A DNA stretch of 64,000 nucleotides from Candidatus Parcubacteria bacterium (GCA_023434325.1 JAEYSX010000002.1:1-64000); one strand, 5' to 3'; shown: positions 51,363 through 59,810, numbered from the stretch's first letter. Numbers and translations: made by a program. The notes: generated by a model from the sequence alone, not told the origin.

Positions 51363-52196
51363 CTAGGTTTTATATCCGCCGTGGCCGGCAACACCCATAC
51401 TATCGACTTCTTCCCAATCAATTTGCTCACGCCTGACAATAATGCCTTGGGCAAGCGCTTCACCTCTCTTTACCTCGACCGGACTATCGGAAAAGTTATA
51501 CAACTGCACTTTTACTTCATCGTGCTCACCGCTATAAAACGGGTCTATAATGCCCACGCCGTTGGCGAGCATCAAACCTTTTTTCCATGGTGTACTACTT
51601 CTGGCAACGAGCATGAGTAGACAGTTTGGCGGCGTTTCGATAACGTTGTTTACCGGCACAAGTTCCAACTCACCTGGCTGTATAATCTTATCCACGCGGC
51701 AAAGTAAGCCAAAGGCAGCCACGCGACTACGCGCATACAGCCTGCCGGTCCGCGGGTCGCTTTCATCGAATTCTGGCAAGGGAAGTGCTTTATCAATGCG
51801 TTTGATCCGCACCTTTGCGCTGCCTTGATATCGAGTCTTTACACCCAACGTACTATTCTCTAGCTCTATGTAGGCAAGTTGTCGTATTTCTGTCCGCAAC
51901 TCCTCAAAAACCCAACGAGCAACCAGCTCAAAAGTAGGACGGAAGTCGAACAGCCTTGTCCACGTGTCACTGGCCAACTGCTTGCAAATCCCCGTTATGG
52001 CTTCTTCGCCAGCATCGGTATCGAAAAACCAACCCCTATCTGTTAACTGATCTTCGTTAAAGGCAACGCCCGCGCGCAACACAACTTCGAACCCGTCGGT
52101 CGGCCCAAAAGCAGAACCCCCTTTTGCTCGCAGTACCGGCGAAGCCAACCCTTGTTTGACCTGAAACGTTTTGCTAATTTCAACACTATAGCTCAT
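51363..52196 (-). CDS. PTPS/QueD-like domain fused to a dUTPase/dCTP-deaminase-like domain
   Basis: 277 residues. Residues about 1-125 align by eye with 6-pyruvoyltetrahydropterin synthase/QueD: DRGWFFDTDA for TGWIIDFAEL, RPTFELVARWVFEELR for NPTSEVLAKWIWDQVK, and IELENST for VKETCT, keeping the pterin-contact Glu. The zinc HGH motif is replaced by GPTDGFEV and the catalytic Cys is missing. Residues about 150-277 have the dUTPase/Dcd pattern: QPGELELVPV, ARSSTPWKKGLML, GIIDPFYSGE and GEALAQGIIV. Either half may be non-catalytic. ATG 52196 has TACTAT 6 nt upstream. Confidence 0.7.
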   Translation of the reverse strand: MSYSVEISKTFQVKQGLASPVLRAKGGSAFGPTDGFEVVLRAGVAFNEDQLTDRGWFFDTDAGEEAITGICKQLASDTWTRLFDFRPTFELVARWVFEELRTEIRQLAYIELENSTLGVKTRYQGSAKVRIKRIDKALPLPEFDESDPRTGRLYARSRVAAFGLLCRVDKIIQPGELELVPVNNVIETPPNCLLMLVARSSTPWKKGLMLANGVGIIDPFYSGEHDEVKVQLYNFSDSPVEVKRGEALAQGIIVRREQIDWEEVDSMGVAGHGGYKT

Positions 52197-52202
52197 GCAC
52201 GC

Positions 52203-52208
52203 ATAGTA
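52203..52208 (-). promoter_or_regulatory. -10 box 6 nt before ATG 52196
   Basis: TACTAT at 6 nt (or GATACT at 8 nt) before the start of the fusion protein. No Shine-Dalgarno. Confidence 0.45.
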
Positions 52209-52245
52209 TCACGAATCAATATGATGCCACGCGGCTGGATCAACG

Positions 52246-53103
52246 CTAGACAGAATCCGCAACTGGGCTGACCCGAGCCGGGCCGGAGGATTGGAACATG
52301 CGCCGCAAAGACAACCTACCCGTATTGGGGTCGTGCGCGCGATACAATAGTCGCAAAGGAAGATACAAAACAACCATCGCAATCTGGATAGGGTACATAT
52401 AAAAACGTCCGCGCAGGCCGTGCGCCGCAAACGTGCGACTGTTGGCAAAAACGTACGGATAATAACTCTTGAGCGACGAGTCGATCCGGCGCGCCGATAC
52501 GCGAACGTGCAGGTCCTTTTTAAAGCGTACGTTAAACTTGGTGTGCGCAAAGTGAGCAGCCAAATCCTGATCCTCGTGAAACGCCTGATTAGAGCATACT
52601 TTGCCTCGCACCGCCAGCCAGGCGCTGCGGCGCATGCCCATATTACCGCCGTACAAGTACAACTCGCGCCGCGGCTGTAGCATCTTCGCTAAATAGTTTC
52701 GACAAAACAGCTCGACCTTGGCAAACAACGCCTTAAACGGTACGTCGTAAAAGCCAATTGATCCGACAACTACATCGGTATAATTATCCTCAAAGTAACG
52801 TTGCAGCTTTTCGACCCAGTCATCATCCACGACAATATCCGCGTCTATGCGCCCGATAATCTCGCCGCCCACCGCATTGTATCCGGCAGTGCGAGCGTGT
52901 ATCAGCCCCTGACGAGGTTCTTTTATTAATCGCACAAAAGGATACCGACGAGCGATGGCCGCAGTGTCGTCGGTCGAGTTGTTATCGACCACGATCACCT
53001 CCAGCGGCCGTACCGTCTGGCGGGCTATCGCATCTAAACAGAGGGCCAGTTGGCCCCCCTCGTTATATGCCGGTATCACAATGCTTACGCTAGGCTTCTG
53101 CAT
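52246..53103 (-). CDS. GT2-family glycosyltransferase
   Basis: About 285 residues from ATG 53103 (a longer frame to 53139 would overlap the divergent gene). GT-A features: VSIVIPAYNEGGQLALCLD, VVDNNSTDDT, GRIDADIVVDDDW and FHEDQDLAAHF, with a C-terminal hydrophobic stretch (FYMYPIQIAMVVLYLPLRLL). Likely adds sugars to a lipid or surface polymer. Shares a 17-bp divergent promoter region with the glycoside-hydrolase gene. Confidence 0.88.
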   Translation of the reverse strand: MQKPSVSIVIPAYNEGGQLALCLDAIARQTVRPLEVIVVDNNSTDDTAAIARRYPFVRLIKEPRQGLIHARTAGYNAVGGEIIGRIDADIVVDDDWVEKLQRYFEDNYTDVVVGSIGFYDVPFKALFAKVELFCRNYLAKMLQPRRELYLYGGNMGMRRSAWLAVRGKVCSNQAFHEDQDLAAHFAHTKFNVRFKKDLHVRVSARRIDSSLKSYYPYVFANSRTFAAHGLRGRFYMYPIQIAMVVLYLPLRLLYRAHDPNTGRLSLRRMFQSSGPARVSPVADSV

Positions 53104-53120
53104 CGTATATAGTGTATCGT
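53104..53120. promoter_or_regulatory. Divergent, overlapping leaderless promoters
   Basis: Only 17 bases lie between the two start codons. Plus strand: TATAGT at 53108-53113, 7 nt to ATG 53121. Minus strand: TACACT at 53116-53111, 7 nt to ATG 53103. The two -10 boxes overlap by three bases, so both promoters cannot be opened at once on one DNA. Confidence 0.6.
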
Positions 53121-54251
53121 ATGCAACCCAAACATGCACGCCGACACTACCGGCTGTTGACTCGTATTAAGCATATTTTGGTGTGGCCGTTTAAGGTGAT
53201 CAGGCGGTATGCGAGCCGAGGTTGGCGCCAAAAAATCCTGGTGTGGGCCGGGGCGCTGCTGGTGCTATGGGTAAGCTCGATTTACGGTGTCGCCCAGTGG
53301 TACATCGGCTACAACAATCACAAGCCGCTCGCGCTTGGCACCTCGTTTATCCCGGCATATGCCGAGAGCTTTGGCCTGGACGCCGAGGAAACGATGGACG
53401 CGATACTGGGCGAGCTGGGCGTGCGACATCTGCGGCTGGTCAGTTACTGGAACCAGCTCGAACCCGAACAAGGGAAGTACGACTTTAGTTTGCTAGATTG
53501 GCAATTTGCCAAGGCCGAGGCAGTCGGTGCCAAGGTGACGCTGTCGATTGGTCTGCGCCAACCTCGCTGGCCGGAATGCCACATGCCCGACTGGGCGGCA
53601 CAGCTCCCCGAGGGTAACGAAGCCGGAACGTGGCAAAGCGCGCTGCTTGCGTACATCACCCAAGTCGTAAATCGTTACAAGCACTCGCCCTCACTGATCA
53701 GTTACCAGCTCGAAAACGAGTTTTTGCTCAAATCATTTAGCGAACATTGCACCGACTTTGACCGCGACCGCGTAAAGCAAGAGTTTGATCTGGTTAAAAG
53801 GCTCGACCCCTACACCCCCATCATTCTCTCGCGCAGCGACAACTACGGCATTCCGGTTAACGAGCCGGTACCTGACATCTTCGGCACGTCCGTGTACCGC
53901 CGGGTATGGGACACCAACACCAAGCGCTACTTTCAGTATCCGCTGCCACCCAAATGGTATGCTTTCCACGCCGGAATGCAGCAAATTATCCACGGCAAGC
54001 CCACCGTTCTGCACGAACTGCAAGCCGAGGCATGGCCACCCAACGGACAAAGTATCACCGAAACCAGCCTAGAAGAGCAAAACGAATCCATAACGCCCGA
54101 GCGCTTACGCGACACGTTTGCGTTTGGCAAGGCAACCGGCATCCGCGAGATCTACCTCTGGGGCAGCGAGTACTGGTATTACCGCATGGTCAAACTCGGC
54201 GATCCCTCACTCTGGAACATCGCCAAAGAGGAATTTGCACGAGAAAACTAA
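53121..54251 (+). CDS. Membrane-anchored TIM-barrel glycoside hydrolase
   Basis: About 376 residues from ATG 53121. Basic N-terminus, one membrane helix (about 42-64), then a (beta/alpha)8 domain: LGTSFIPAYAESFGL, GVRHLRLVSYWNQLEP, acid/base Glu in YQLENEF near 200 and probable nucleophile Glu in VLHELQAE near 300, ending REIYLWGSEYWYY. This is clan GH-A architecture (GH5/GH39/GH42-like). Anchored outside, it may trim surface glycans made with the divergent GT2. Substrate unknown. Confidence 0.85.
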   Translation: MQPKHARRHYRLLTRIKHILVWPFKVIRRYASRGWRQKILVWAGALLVLWVSSIYGVAQWYIGYNNHKPLALGTSFIPAYAESFGLDAEETMDAILGELGVRHLRLVSYWNQLEPEQGKYDFSLLDWQFAKAEAVGAKVTLSIGLRQPRWPECHMPDWAAQLPEGNEAGTWQSALLAYITQVVNRYKHSPSLISYQLENEFLLKSFSEHCTDFDRDRVKQEFDLVKRLDPYTPIILSRSDNYGIPVNEPVPDIFGTSVYRRVWDTNTKRYFQYPLPPKWYAFHAGMQQIIHGKPTVLHELQAEAWPPNGQSITETSLEEQNESITPERLRDTFAFGKATGIREIYLWGSEYWYYRMVKLGDPSLWNIAKEEFAREN

Positions 54252-54799
54252 GCCTTGATCCCTAGCCAAGCACGCAGCCGATGCGGCTTGAGTGCTGCAG
54301 CAACAGCCAGGACAATTACGACCAGCAATACGTACCACCAGCGCCAACCGTACGCTTGGATGGCAAAAGCAAGAGCTGTATAGATCCAAGCAGCAAATAA
54401 GCCCACGATCGCAAACATTTTCTTGGCCACCGCAGGCAGGGCAAGCATGCCATGCATTATCCTGCGCTCTACCTGCACAACCACGCCAAGCACAATCACC
54501 AAAATCACGACCCACCACGGCAAATGACCAGCGATACTCAAACCGACCAAGCCGGTCGCCACCAACCAGCCGTCAGCGAGCGAATCAAACATCTCGCCAA
54601 ACACCGTGCGCGCATCAAGCTTTATTGCCGCCAGGCCGTCCAAGAAGTCAGACAACAGCGACGCCAAATACACCCACATGGCTGCGGCCCACACCTCGTT
54701 TGCCGCCAAAATGAGCGCCGCTGCGCCACCCACCACCCGCAAAGCGGTGATCGCATTCGGCAGCCAGCGAAGGTTTTTGGCACGCAACATCTTATCCAT
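54248..54799 (-). CDS. CDP-alcohol phosphatidyltransferase, PgsA-like
   Basis: 183 residues, about five membrane helices. Catalytic motif in SDFLDGLAAIKLDARTVFGE followed by MFDSLAD: the D..DG..A........G...D...D pattern is complete, though Ile replaces the usual Arg after the Ala. By family it joins CDP-diacylglycerol to an alcohol such as glycerol-3-phosphate. Ends overlap the hydrolase gene by 4 bases, tail to tail. Confidence 0.88.
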   Translation of the reverse strand: MDKMLRAKNLRWLPNAITALRVVGGAAALILAANEVWAAAMWVYLASLLSDFLDGLAAIKLDARTVFGEMFDSLADGWLVATGLVGLSIAGHLPWWVVILVIVLGVVVQVERRIMHGMLALPAVAKKMFAIVGLFAAWIYTALAFAIQAYGWRWWYVLLVVIVLAVAAALKPHRLRAWLGIKA

Positions 54800-54842
54800 A
54801 TCCTACACCGACGCACATTTGCGGTACAATAGGTACATCAAT

Positions 54843-55307
54843 ATGGCAAAAAAGAAGCAAAATACCACCAAAAGGATAGAAAACCGCCGCGCCCGGCACG
54901 ATTATGAGCTGGGCGATGACTTGGTGGTGGGCGTAGAGCTAACAGGGGCAGAGACCAAAAACCTGCGCCTGGGCCACGGCCAATTGCGCGGCGCCTACGT
55001 CAACCTGATGAACGGCGAACTGTGGCTGATGAACGCCACGATCAACGGCACCAATTCTATCCCGCTGAGCGAAGAAGACCAAATCCGCAACCGCCGCCTG
55101 CTGGCCAAGCGCCGCGAGATCGACGCCCTTGCTGCCGCCAAACAGCAAGGCAAAACCATCGTTCCACTCGAGATGCTCACGCGCGGCCGCTTTATCAAAC
55201 TACGTATTGCCATCGGCCGCGGTAAAAAGCTCCACGACAAGCGCCAAACCCTCAAAAAACGCGAAGAAACCCGCCAAATCAACCGCGAGCTCAAATCCCA
55301 CCGTTAG
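54843..55307 (+). CDS. smpB: SsrA-binding protein SmpB
   Basis: 154 residues with the SmpB beta-barrel: KRIENRRARHDYEL, GVELTGAETKNLRLGHGQL, GAYVNLMNGELWLMN, and the basic C-terminal tail HDKRQTLKKREETRQINREL that enters the ribosome. Delivers tmRNA to stalled ribosomes. tmRNA itself is not seen in the window. TACAAT is 12 nt before the ATG. Confidence 0.97.
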   Translation: MAKKKQNTTKRIENRRARHDYELGDDLVVGVELTGAETKNLRLGHGQLRGAYVNLMNGELWLMNATINGTNSIPLSEEDQIRNRRLLAKRREIDALAAAKQQGKTIVPLEMLTRGRFIKLRIAIGRGKKLHDKRQTLKKREETRQINRELKSHR

Positions 55308-55350
55308 GTAGCTCACAGAACCAAACTGGCTATGCGCGTACTCTGGTACT

Positions 55351-56424
55351 ATGCGCATAGCACTGCTGTCAGCATTCGAGGAGAGTGTACCTCCTAAGAT
55401 GTACGGCGGCACCGAACGAATTGTGTACACACTTGCCGAGGAATGGGTAAAACTCGGTCACGACGTTACGCTGTTTGCAAGCGGGGATTCACAAACATCC
55501 GCACAGCTCATCCCTTGCACGCCTCGTGCCATCCGCGTGCTACGCGAGGCGCGCAACGCCACCACTCGCCAGGCGCTCAATCTAGACGCTTTGGCAAACG
55601 CGTTGCAATATATCAACGAGGGGGACTACGAAATCATTCACAACCACTTTGGTTGGCAAACGTTGCTCTTTAACGCGTTTTTGGACCTGCCGATGGTCAC
55701 CACGCTCCACAACTCGCTCGACAAAGCGCTGGTTCCCACCGAACACAAGATGCACAACTACTTTCGCGCGGCGCCGTTTGTCAGCATCAGCAACTCGCAG
55801 CGCCGCCACAGTCCCAAGCTTAACTATGTAGCGACGGTGTACCACGGCATCGAGGTCAACGATTTTACTTTTCATGATAAGCCGCAGGATTACCTGCTGT
55901 TCCTGGGGCGTATCCATCCGCAAAAGGGGCCGGTGCACGCGATTAACCTCGCAAAAGCGACTGGCCAAAAGCTGGTCATGGCCGCAAAGATTGACCCAGA
56001 CGAAATCGAGTATTTTCGCAAGCGCGTGCGGCCACACATCGACGACAAACAAATCGTATTTGTGGGCGAGGTCGACGATAAGCAAAAGGTTAAGCTGCTC
56101 AAAAACGCGCGTGCACTCTTGTCGCCGCTGCAATGGGACGAACCTTTTGGCATTGTAAATATCGAATCGATGGCTTGCGGCACGCCGGTAATCACTGTGC
56201 GCCGTGGCTCCATGCCCGAGATTATCGAAGACGGCAAAACCGGCTTTTTGTGCCGCAACGCCCGCGAAATGCGCGCGGCAATCGACAAAATTGACACCAT
56301 CAGCCGCGCTTACTGCCGCCGATATGTCGAAGAACATTTTAGCGCCCGCACCATGGCGCAAAACTACATAAATGTCTTTGACAACGTCATCAAACAACGT
56401 AAACTAAAAAAGAACACTATGTAA
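55351..56424 (+). CDS. GT4-family glycosyltransferase
   Basis: 357 residues: GT-B fold with PPKMYGGTERIVYTLAEE (donor/acceptor loop), YEIIHNHFGWQ, LLFLGRIHPQKGP and the GT4 signature PLQWDEPFGIVNIESMACG. Transfers a sugar from an NDP-sugar with retention. The next gene is an alpha-glucan-hydrolase-like protein, so an alpha-glucan or storage role is possible. TACTCT lies 6 nt before the ATG. Confidence 0.92.
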   Translation: MRIALLSAFEESVPPKMYGGTERIVYTLAEEWVKLGHDVTLFASGDSQTSAQLIPCTPRAIRVLREARNATTRQALNLDALANALQYINEGDYEIIHNHFGWQTLLFNAFLDLPMVTTLHNSLDKALVPTEHKMHNYFRAAPFVSISNSQRRHSPKLNYVATVYHGIEVNDFTFHDKPQDYLLFLGRIHPQKGPVHAINLAKATGQKLVMAAKIDPDEIEYFRKRVRPHIDDKQIVFVGEVDDKQKVKLLKNARALLSPLQWDEPFGIVNIESMACGTPVITVRRGSMPEIIEDGKTGFLCRNAREMRAAIDKIDTISRAYCRRYVEEHFSARTMAQNYINVFDNVIKQRKLKKNTM

Positions 56425-56564
56425 CGAGTGCGCGTTGGCAATCTGGCGCATGCTCGCATAGCGGACGGCTAGCTGTTATTGTTGCGCCTCCATCTCGACC
56501 GAATGCCCGTACTCTTGCCGTAGCCAACGAGCTGTTTGCTGTGCGTAGGGGGAGGGTATTGCTT

Positions 56565-58049
56565 ATGTTGCGAAAACGATTGGATTTTACAAGCCTGGGG
56601 CTGCTGGACAGAGTGCGTGCACCCGATGGCTGGGGCGTGTTCGCCAGCGACGGCCCTAATTTTCGGCACGCCATTTTTGGTCGTGATTCTATCGAGGTTG
56701 CCGAGGACTTGCTAGAGCATGACCAAAAACTGGCGCGCAGTATCATTCTGACGCTTGCGCGCTTGCAGGGCACGCGCAGCGACTTAGACAGCGAGGAAGA
56801 GCCGGGCAAAATTCATCACGAGTATCGCTCGGCGCAATTTGCCGGCCAAGCTATTCCTGCTGAGTCACTGGCCATTATGCGCGGCCTGCAAGCCAAAAAG
56901 TGGAGCGATGCCCGACTGGACACCATGCTGTACTACGGCGCTTCTGACTCGACACCCTTGTACGTGCGACTAGTTGGCATGTACGCTGATACGTACGGCG
57001 GCGACATCCTGTCGCAAACCTACCACAACAAAGACGGCCGCCAGCAAACCGTTCGCGACAGCCTGCACGCGGCCACCGAATGGCTAACGCGCAAACTCCG
57101 CCAGCGCGCCGACCATCTGCTGGCATACCGCCGCAGCAATCCGCAAGGTATCGCCAACCAGGCATGGAAGGATTCGCCGAGCGCATATCTCTTTAGCGAC
57201 GGCACGCTGCCAGATCACAATCAGGGCGTGGTCTCGACCGAGATACAGGGCTACGTTTACGATGCACTGCTATATGCCGCCCGAGTCTTGCCCGAGCAGT
57301 CAGACGAGCTACGCGCCCTCGCTAAATCCGTGCAGCGCTCGGTGCTAGCCAAGCTCTGGATGCCACATCAACAGTTCTTTGCGCAAGGACTGGGCGTAAA
57401 CATGGCAGGGCAAGAGCAGGTGATTGATACACTGACATCCAACGGCGCACTGCTACTAGACAGCGCCATACTGCAAGACCTGCCCGCCAACCAACGCGCA
57501 ACGTATGTGAGCGGATTAGAGCGGACAATTATGAGCACGGACTTTTTGACACCTGCGGGCGTTCGATGTCGTGCCGCCAGCCACGCACTACTACTGCCGT
57601 ACGTTGACTACCACGGCAGCTATGCGGTGTGGTCCAAAGAAACCGCCGACATCGCCCGCGGGCTACAAAAGCACGGACGTAAAAATAGCGCCGCGCAGCT
57701 ACGCCAAGCGCTCATCAACAGCTTCCGCAAAGCAGGCGACTGCTACGAGCTGTTTTATGTTGATCTGGATAACACCGTATATTACCAGCCACACCAAGCC
57801 ATCGCCCAGCTATCTTCGACTACCGTCGGCGAACCGCTGCCCGTACCCGAACCGGGGCAGGCATGGAGCATCTCGGCCGCCATCGCCAGCGCACACCTTA
57901 CCCCTCAAACCCCTCGCTACAGCGTAGTCGAGCACATCCGTCAGTTCGGCAACAAACACATCCCAAAAGCCCACCAAATCCTGCCTTTGGTGCAAAATAT
58001 CCTCAGTAAACGCTCGCAACACAAAAAAACTACACCACCGAAGTTGTAA
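56565..58049 (+). CDS. Alpha-glucosidase/debranching-type (alpha/alpha)6 glycoside hydrolase
   Basis: 494 residues from ATG 56565, with a strong purine-rich site (GGAGGG) 8 nt upstream. Conserved FRHAIFGRDSIEVAEDLL near residue 40, GKIHHEYR near 90, STPLYVRLVG near 130 and PDHNQGVVSTEIQGYVYDAL near 220 match amylo-alpha-1,6-glucosidase/GH15-like enzymes that act on alpha-glucan branches. No signal peptide, so cytoplasmic. Follows the GT4 gene; together they may build and trim an alpha-glucan. Confidence 0.85.
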   Translation: MLRKRLDFTSLGLLDRVRAPDGWGVFASDGPNFRHAIFGRDSIEVAEDLLEHDQKLARSIILTLARLQGTRSDLDSEEEPGKIHHEYRSAQFAGQAIPAESLAIMRGLQAKKWSDARLDTMLYYGASDSTPLYVRLVGMYADTYGGDILSQTYHNKDGRQQTVRDSLHAATEWLTRKLRQRADHLLAYRRSNPQGIANQAWKDSPSAYLFSDGTLPDHNQGVVSTEIQGYVYDALLYAARVLPEQSDELRALAKSVQRSVLAKLWMPHQQFFAQGLGVNMAGQEQVIDTLTSNGALLLDSAILQDLPANQRATYVSGLERTIMSTDFLTPAGVRCRAASHALLLPYVDYHGSYAVWSKETADIARGLQKHGRKNSAAQLRQALINSFRKAGDCYELFYVDLDNTVYYQPHQAIAQLSSTTVGEPLPVPEPGQAWSISAAIASAHLTPQTPRYSVVEHIRQFGNKHIPKAHQILPLVQNILSKRSQHKKTTPPKL

Positions 58050-58072
58050 TCTAAATTAACTTTAGATATAAT
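58044..58072 (+). promoter_or_regulatory. Promoter of tRNA-Asn
   Basis: TTGTAA, 17 nt, then a perfect TATAAT at 58067-58072. The expected leader is about 63 nt and includes a GCTCCT-GCAA-AGGAGC hairpin (58121-58136) with a GNRA loop just before the mature tRNA end. Confidence 0.8.
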
Positions 58073-58141
58073 CAGCCTATTCGCGGTGCCCTTGGGGCTA
58101 CCTGCGACGTACTTTGTATAGCTCCTGCAAAGGAGCAATAT

Positions 58142-58216
58142 TCCGGCGTAGCTCAGCGGTAGAGCGTTCGGCTGTTAACCGAAATGTCACTGGTTCGAAT
58201 CCAGTCGCCGGAGCCA
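58142..58216 (+). tRNA. tRNA-Asn (GTT anticodon)
   Basis: Acceptor TCCGGCG/CGCCGGA, D arm GCTCAGCGGTAGAGC, anticodon loop CTGTTAA within TTCGG/CCGAA, T arm CTGGTTCGAATCCAG, discriminator G and encoded CCA. Complete cloverleaf. Confidence 0.97.
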
Positions 58217-58224
58217 AGATAGAG

Positions 58225-58250
58225 AGCCGTGCTGAAAAGCAGGGCTTTTT
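58225..58250 (+). terminator. Terminator of tRNA-Asn
   Basis: Stem AGCCgTGCT/AGCAgGGCT with one mismatch, GAAA loop and a U-run. The stop codon of the opposing recombinase remnant overlaps the U-run. Confidence 0.8.
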
Positions 58251-58869
58251 ATCTGTCCAGATTCGGTTCTAACCATTTCTGAAAGCTCAGCCCTCGTTCG
58301 TTCATTTTTTCTAAAGGTACAAAGTATTTATTAGGGGTGAATTGGATAGTTCTATCCAAAATCGTAAGCTTTTCCCCTAGCTTCATGACTACAGAGCGTT
58401 TCTTCTCGAAGTCGTCACTATCAAAGTCTTCTTTTGCGTAGCGAGCAAAGGTGAATGTTTCGTCGGCTATGGCTCGCCAATTACGTGCTCTATACTCGTC
58501 CTTGTTACGTGCATCCTGTAGGCGTTCTAGCTCGTCTTCTAGTGTTTGCATTTCGGCAAAGTACCACGAGTCATCATCGGCTTCACCCGAGTACCTCATT
58601 CGATGTAGGTTAGCTATAGACAGCTTGGCCTTTTCGATAGCTTTTTCATGGGCTAGGGTCTTGGCATTATCCTTTTCTAAGACTTCATCTTCCTGCTGTG
58701 CTAGCGCCTCAATCGCCAACTTGTAAAAGTCGGGGTCGATTGTAAATTTAGTCAGCTTATCCTTTATTTGTTTCAATAACTCATCCTCTGAAACATGTCG
58801 CTTTGGTTGAGTACATTTAATGGACTTGTTCTTGCCCGTACAGTAGTAGTAGATGTATGCCTTTGCCAA
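58249..58869 (-). pseudogene. Serine recombinase remnant, C-terminal part only
   Basis: 206 codons left. Starts with the second half of a recombinase zinc ribbon (YIYYYCTGKNKSIKC) and continues with the helical/coiled-coil C-terminal region of large serine recombinases (residues about 25-130 heptad-rich). The resolvase catalytic domain with the active Ser and the DNA-binding recombinase domain are absent; in-frame stops lie just upstream of 58869. Adjacent to tRNA-Asn, marking the edge of an integrated element. Product, if any, cannot recombine DNA. Confidence 0.8.
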
Positions 58870-58952
58870 AATTTGAACAGAATGCGCCTATACCGTGCGA
58901 TTTCAGAACTAAAGAGGAAATTGAGAAGCTGTTTAATGATGCTCCTGCGTAA
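58857..58952 (+). CDS. Possible 31-residue protein
   Basis: ATG 58857 to TAA 58952: MPLPKFEQNAPIPCDF then RTKEEIEKLFNDAPA. The composition looks protein-like (helix-forming KEEIEKLF) and it leads a same-strand run of accessory genes, but no ribosome-binding site or homology is visible. It could be an intact microprotein or a leftover of a larger gene. Confidence 0.35.
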   Translation: MPLPKFEQNAPIPCDFRTKEEIEKLFNDAPA

Positions 58953-58980
58953 GATATTTCGAAACCTGTTAGGTGTAAGC

Positions 58981-59469
58981 ATGCGAAAGCGCTATCCGCC
59001 TGATAAATACCCGTTCTCGGAAGACCTGTATAAGTTCATGGAAAACCACCCGGAGTCAGAGGCTGCGCTAAAGCTTAGCAACCCTAAGCGATTCGTGGCT
59101 ATACCGCTCATTTTTACGTCGTTTTTGCCTCAGAATCACGTAAAGTCGGAAGACGAAATAATTGGCATCTGGTACTACGATAAGGCTAAGGTTCCCTGCG
59201 GCTTCCACAAGAGAGTTTGCAACTTTAAACAGGACTTCATTGTGAATGTTGGAGCACTTGGCAAAGAGTATATCGTATATACGGCCGACAAGCGACATCC
59301 GCCCCATGTTCAACCAATTAGCAAGTTCTTTAAGGACTACGGTAGCAACGGCAAGCTTTATCATGAGGTCAATAAAGAGTGGAGCCATCACTATGAGACC
59401 GCCAAAGACTTGCCTAATGAACCTCGCCTGATTCAGCTTGCGAGTACGATAGAGGCTAATAACTCATGA
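58981..59469 (+). CDS. Accessory-island protein of unknown function
   Basis: 162 residues from ATG 58981, preceded by AGGTG. Soluble, with a strand-rich middle (FVAIPLIFTSFLPQ, DEIIGIWYYDKAKVP, EYIVYTADKRHPP). No motif recognised. Overlaps the next small membrane protein by 4 bases (ATGA), so the two are translated together. Base composition is AT-richer than the core genes. Confidence 0.65.
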   Translation: MRKRYPPDKYPFSEDLYKFMENHPESEAALKLSNPKRFVAIPLIFTSFLPQNHVKSEDEIIGIWYYDKAKVPCGFHKRVCNFKQDFIVNVGALGKEYIVYTADKRHPPHVQPISKFFKDYGSNGKLYHEVNKEWSHHYETAKDLPNEPRLIQLASTIEANNS

Positions 59470-59699
59470 GACAATTACCGATTCCCGCATCAGCTGCTAA
59501 CATGTCATTTATATCAACTCTCGCCGATCTCGTAACTATTGGAGGCGGCCTTCTGGCGATCGGCATAGCCATATGGCAGTTTCGCCTATACCGGCAGCTT
59601 AGCGAAAACCAAGCAGCCATCGAGACCAAACAAGCTGAAATTGATGCTGTTCCAAACCAGCAGCTCGCCAAAGCTCAGCAACACGGTATAAAGCAATGA
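59466..59699 (+). CDS. Small single-helix membrane protein, possibly truncated
   Basis: 77 residues: one membrane helix (about 22-42, VTIGGGLLAIGIAIWQFRLY) then a coiled-coil-like segment (QLSENQAAIETKQAEIDAV). A second open stretch, 59712-59810, encodes a matching charged coiled coil (LELLERDRKFIKDKLL), so the original protein may have been about 110 residues and split by a frameshift or stop near 59690. Confidence 0.5.
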   Translation: MRQLPIPASAANMSFISTLADLVTIGGGLLAIGIAIWQFRLYRQLSENQAAIETKQAEIDAVPNQQLAKAQQHGIKQ

Positions 59700-59711
59700 A
59701 TCCTCGATAAA

Positions 59712-59810
59712 ATGATCGTCACGGCTCAGGCTCCACTAAGGCATGAACTTGAGTTACTTGAGCGAGACAGGAAATTCATCAAAGACAAACTACTGTTTAC
59801 GAAGAAGTAG
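59712..59810 (+). pseudogene. Coiled-coil fragment, probable detached end of the preceding gene
   Basis: 32 codons starting ATGATCGTC, with charged heptad-like composition ending LLFTKK. It lies directly after the membrane protein stop and would complete a common one-helix-plus-coil layout. Confidence 0.35.

Noticed and set aside
58142..58216. Direct repeat of the tRNA-Asn 3' end as attR of the island
   Set aside because: By eye I found no second copy of the tRNA 3' segment between 58250 and 63450; serine recombinases also need not use tRNA sites.
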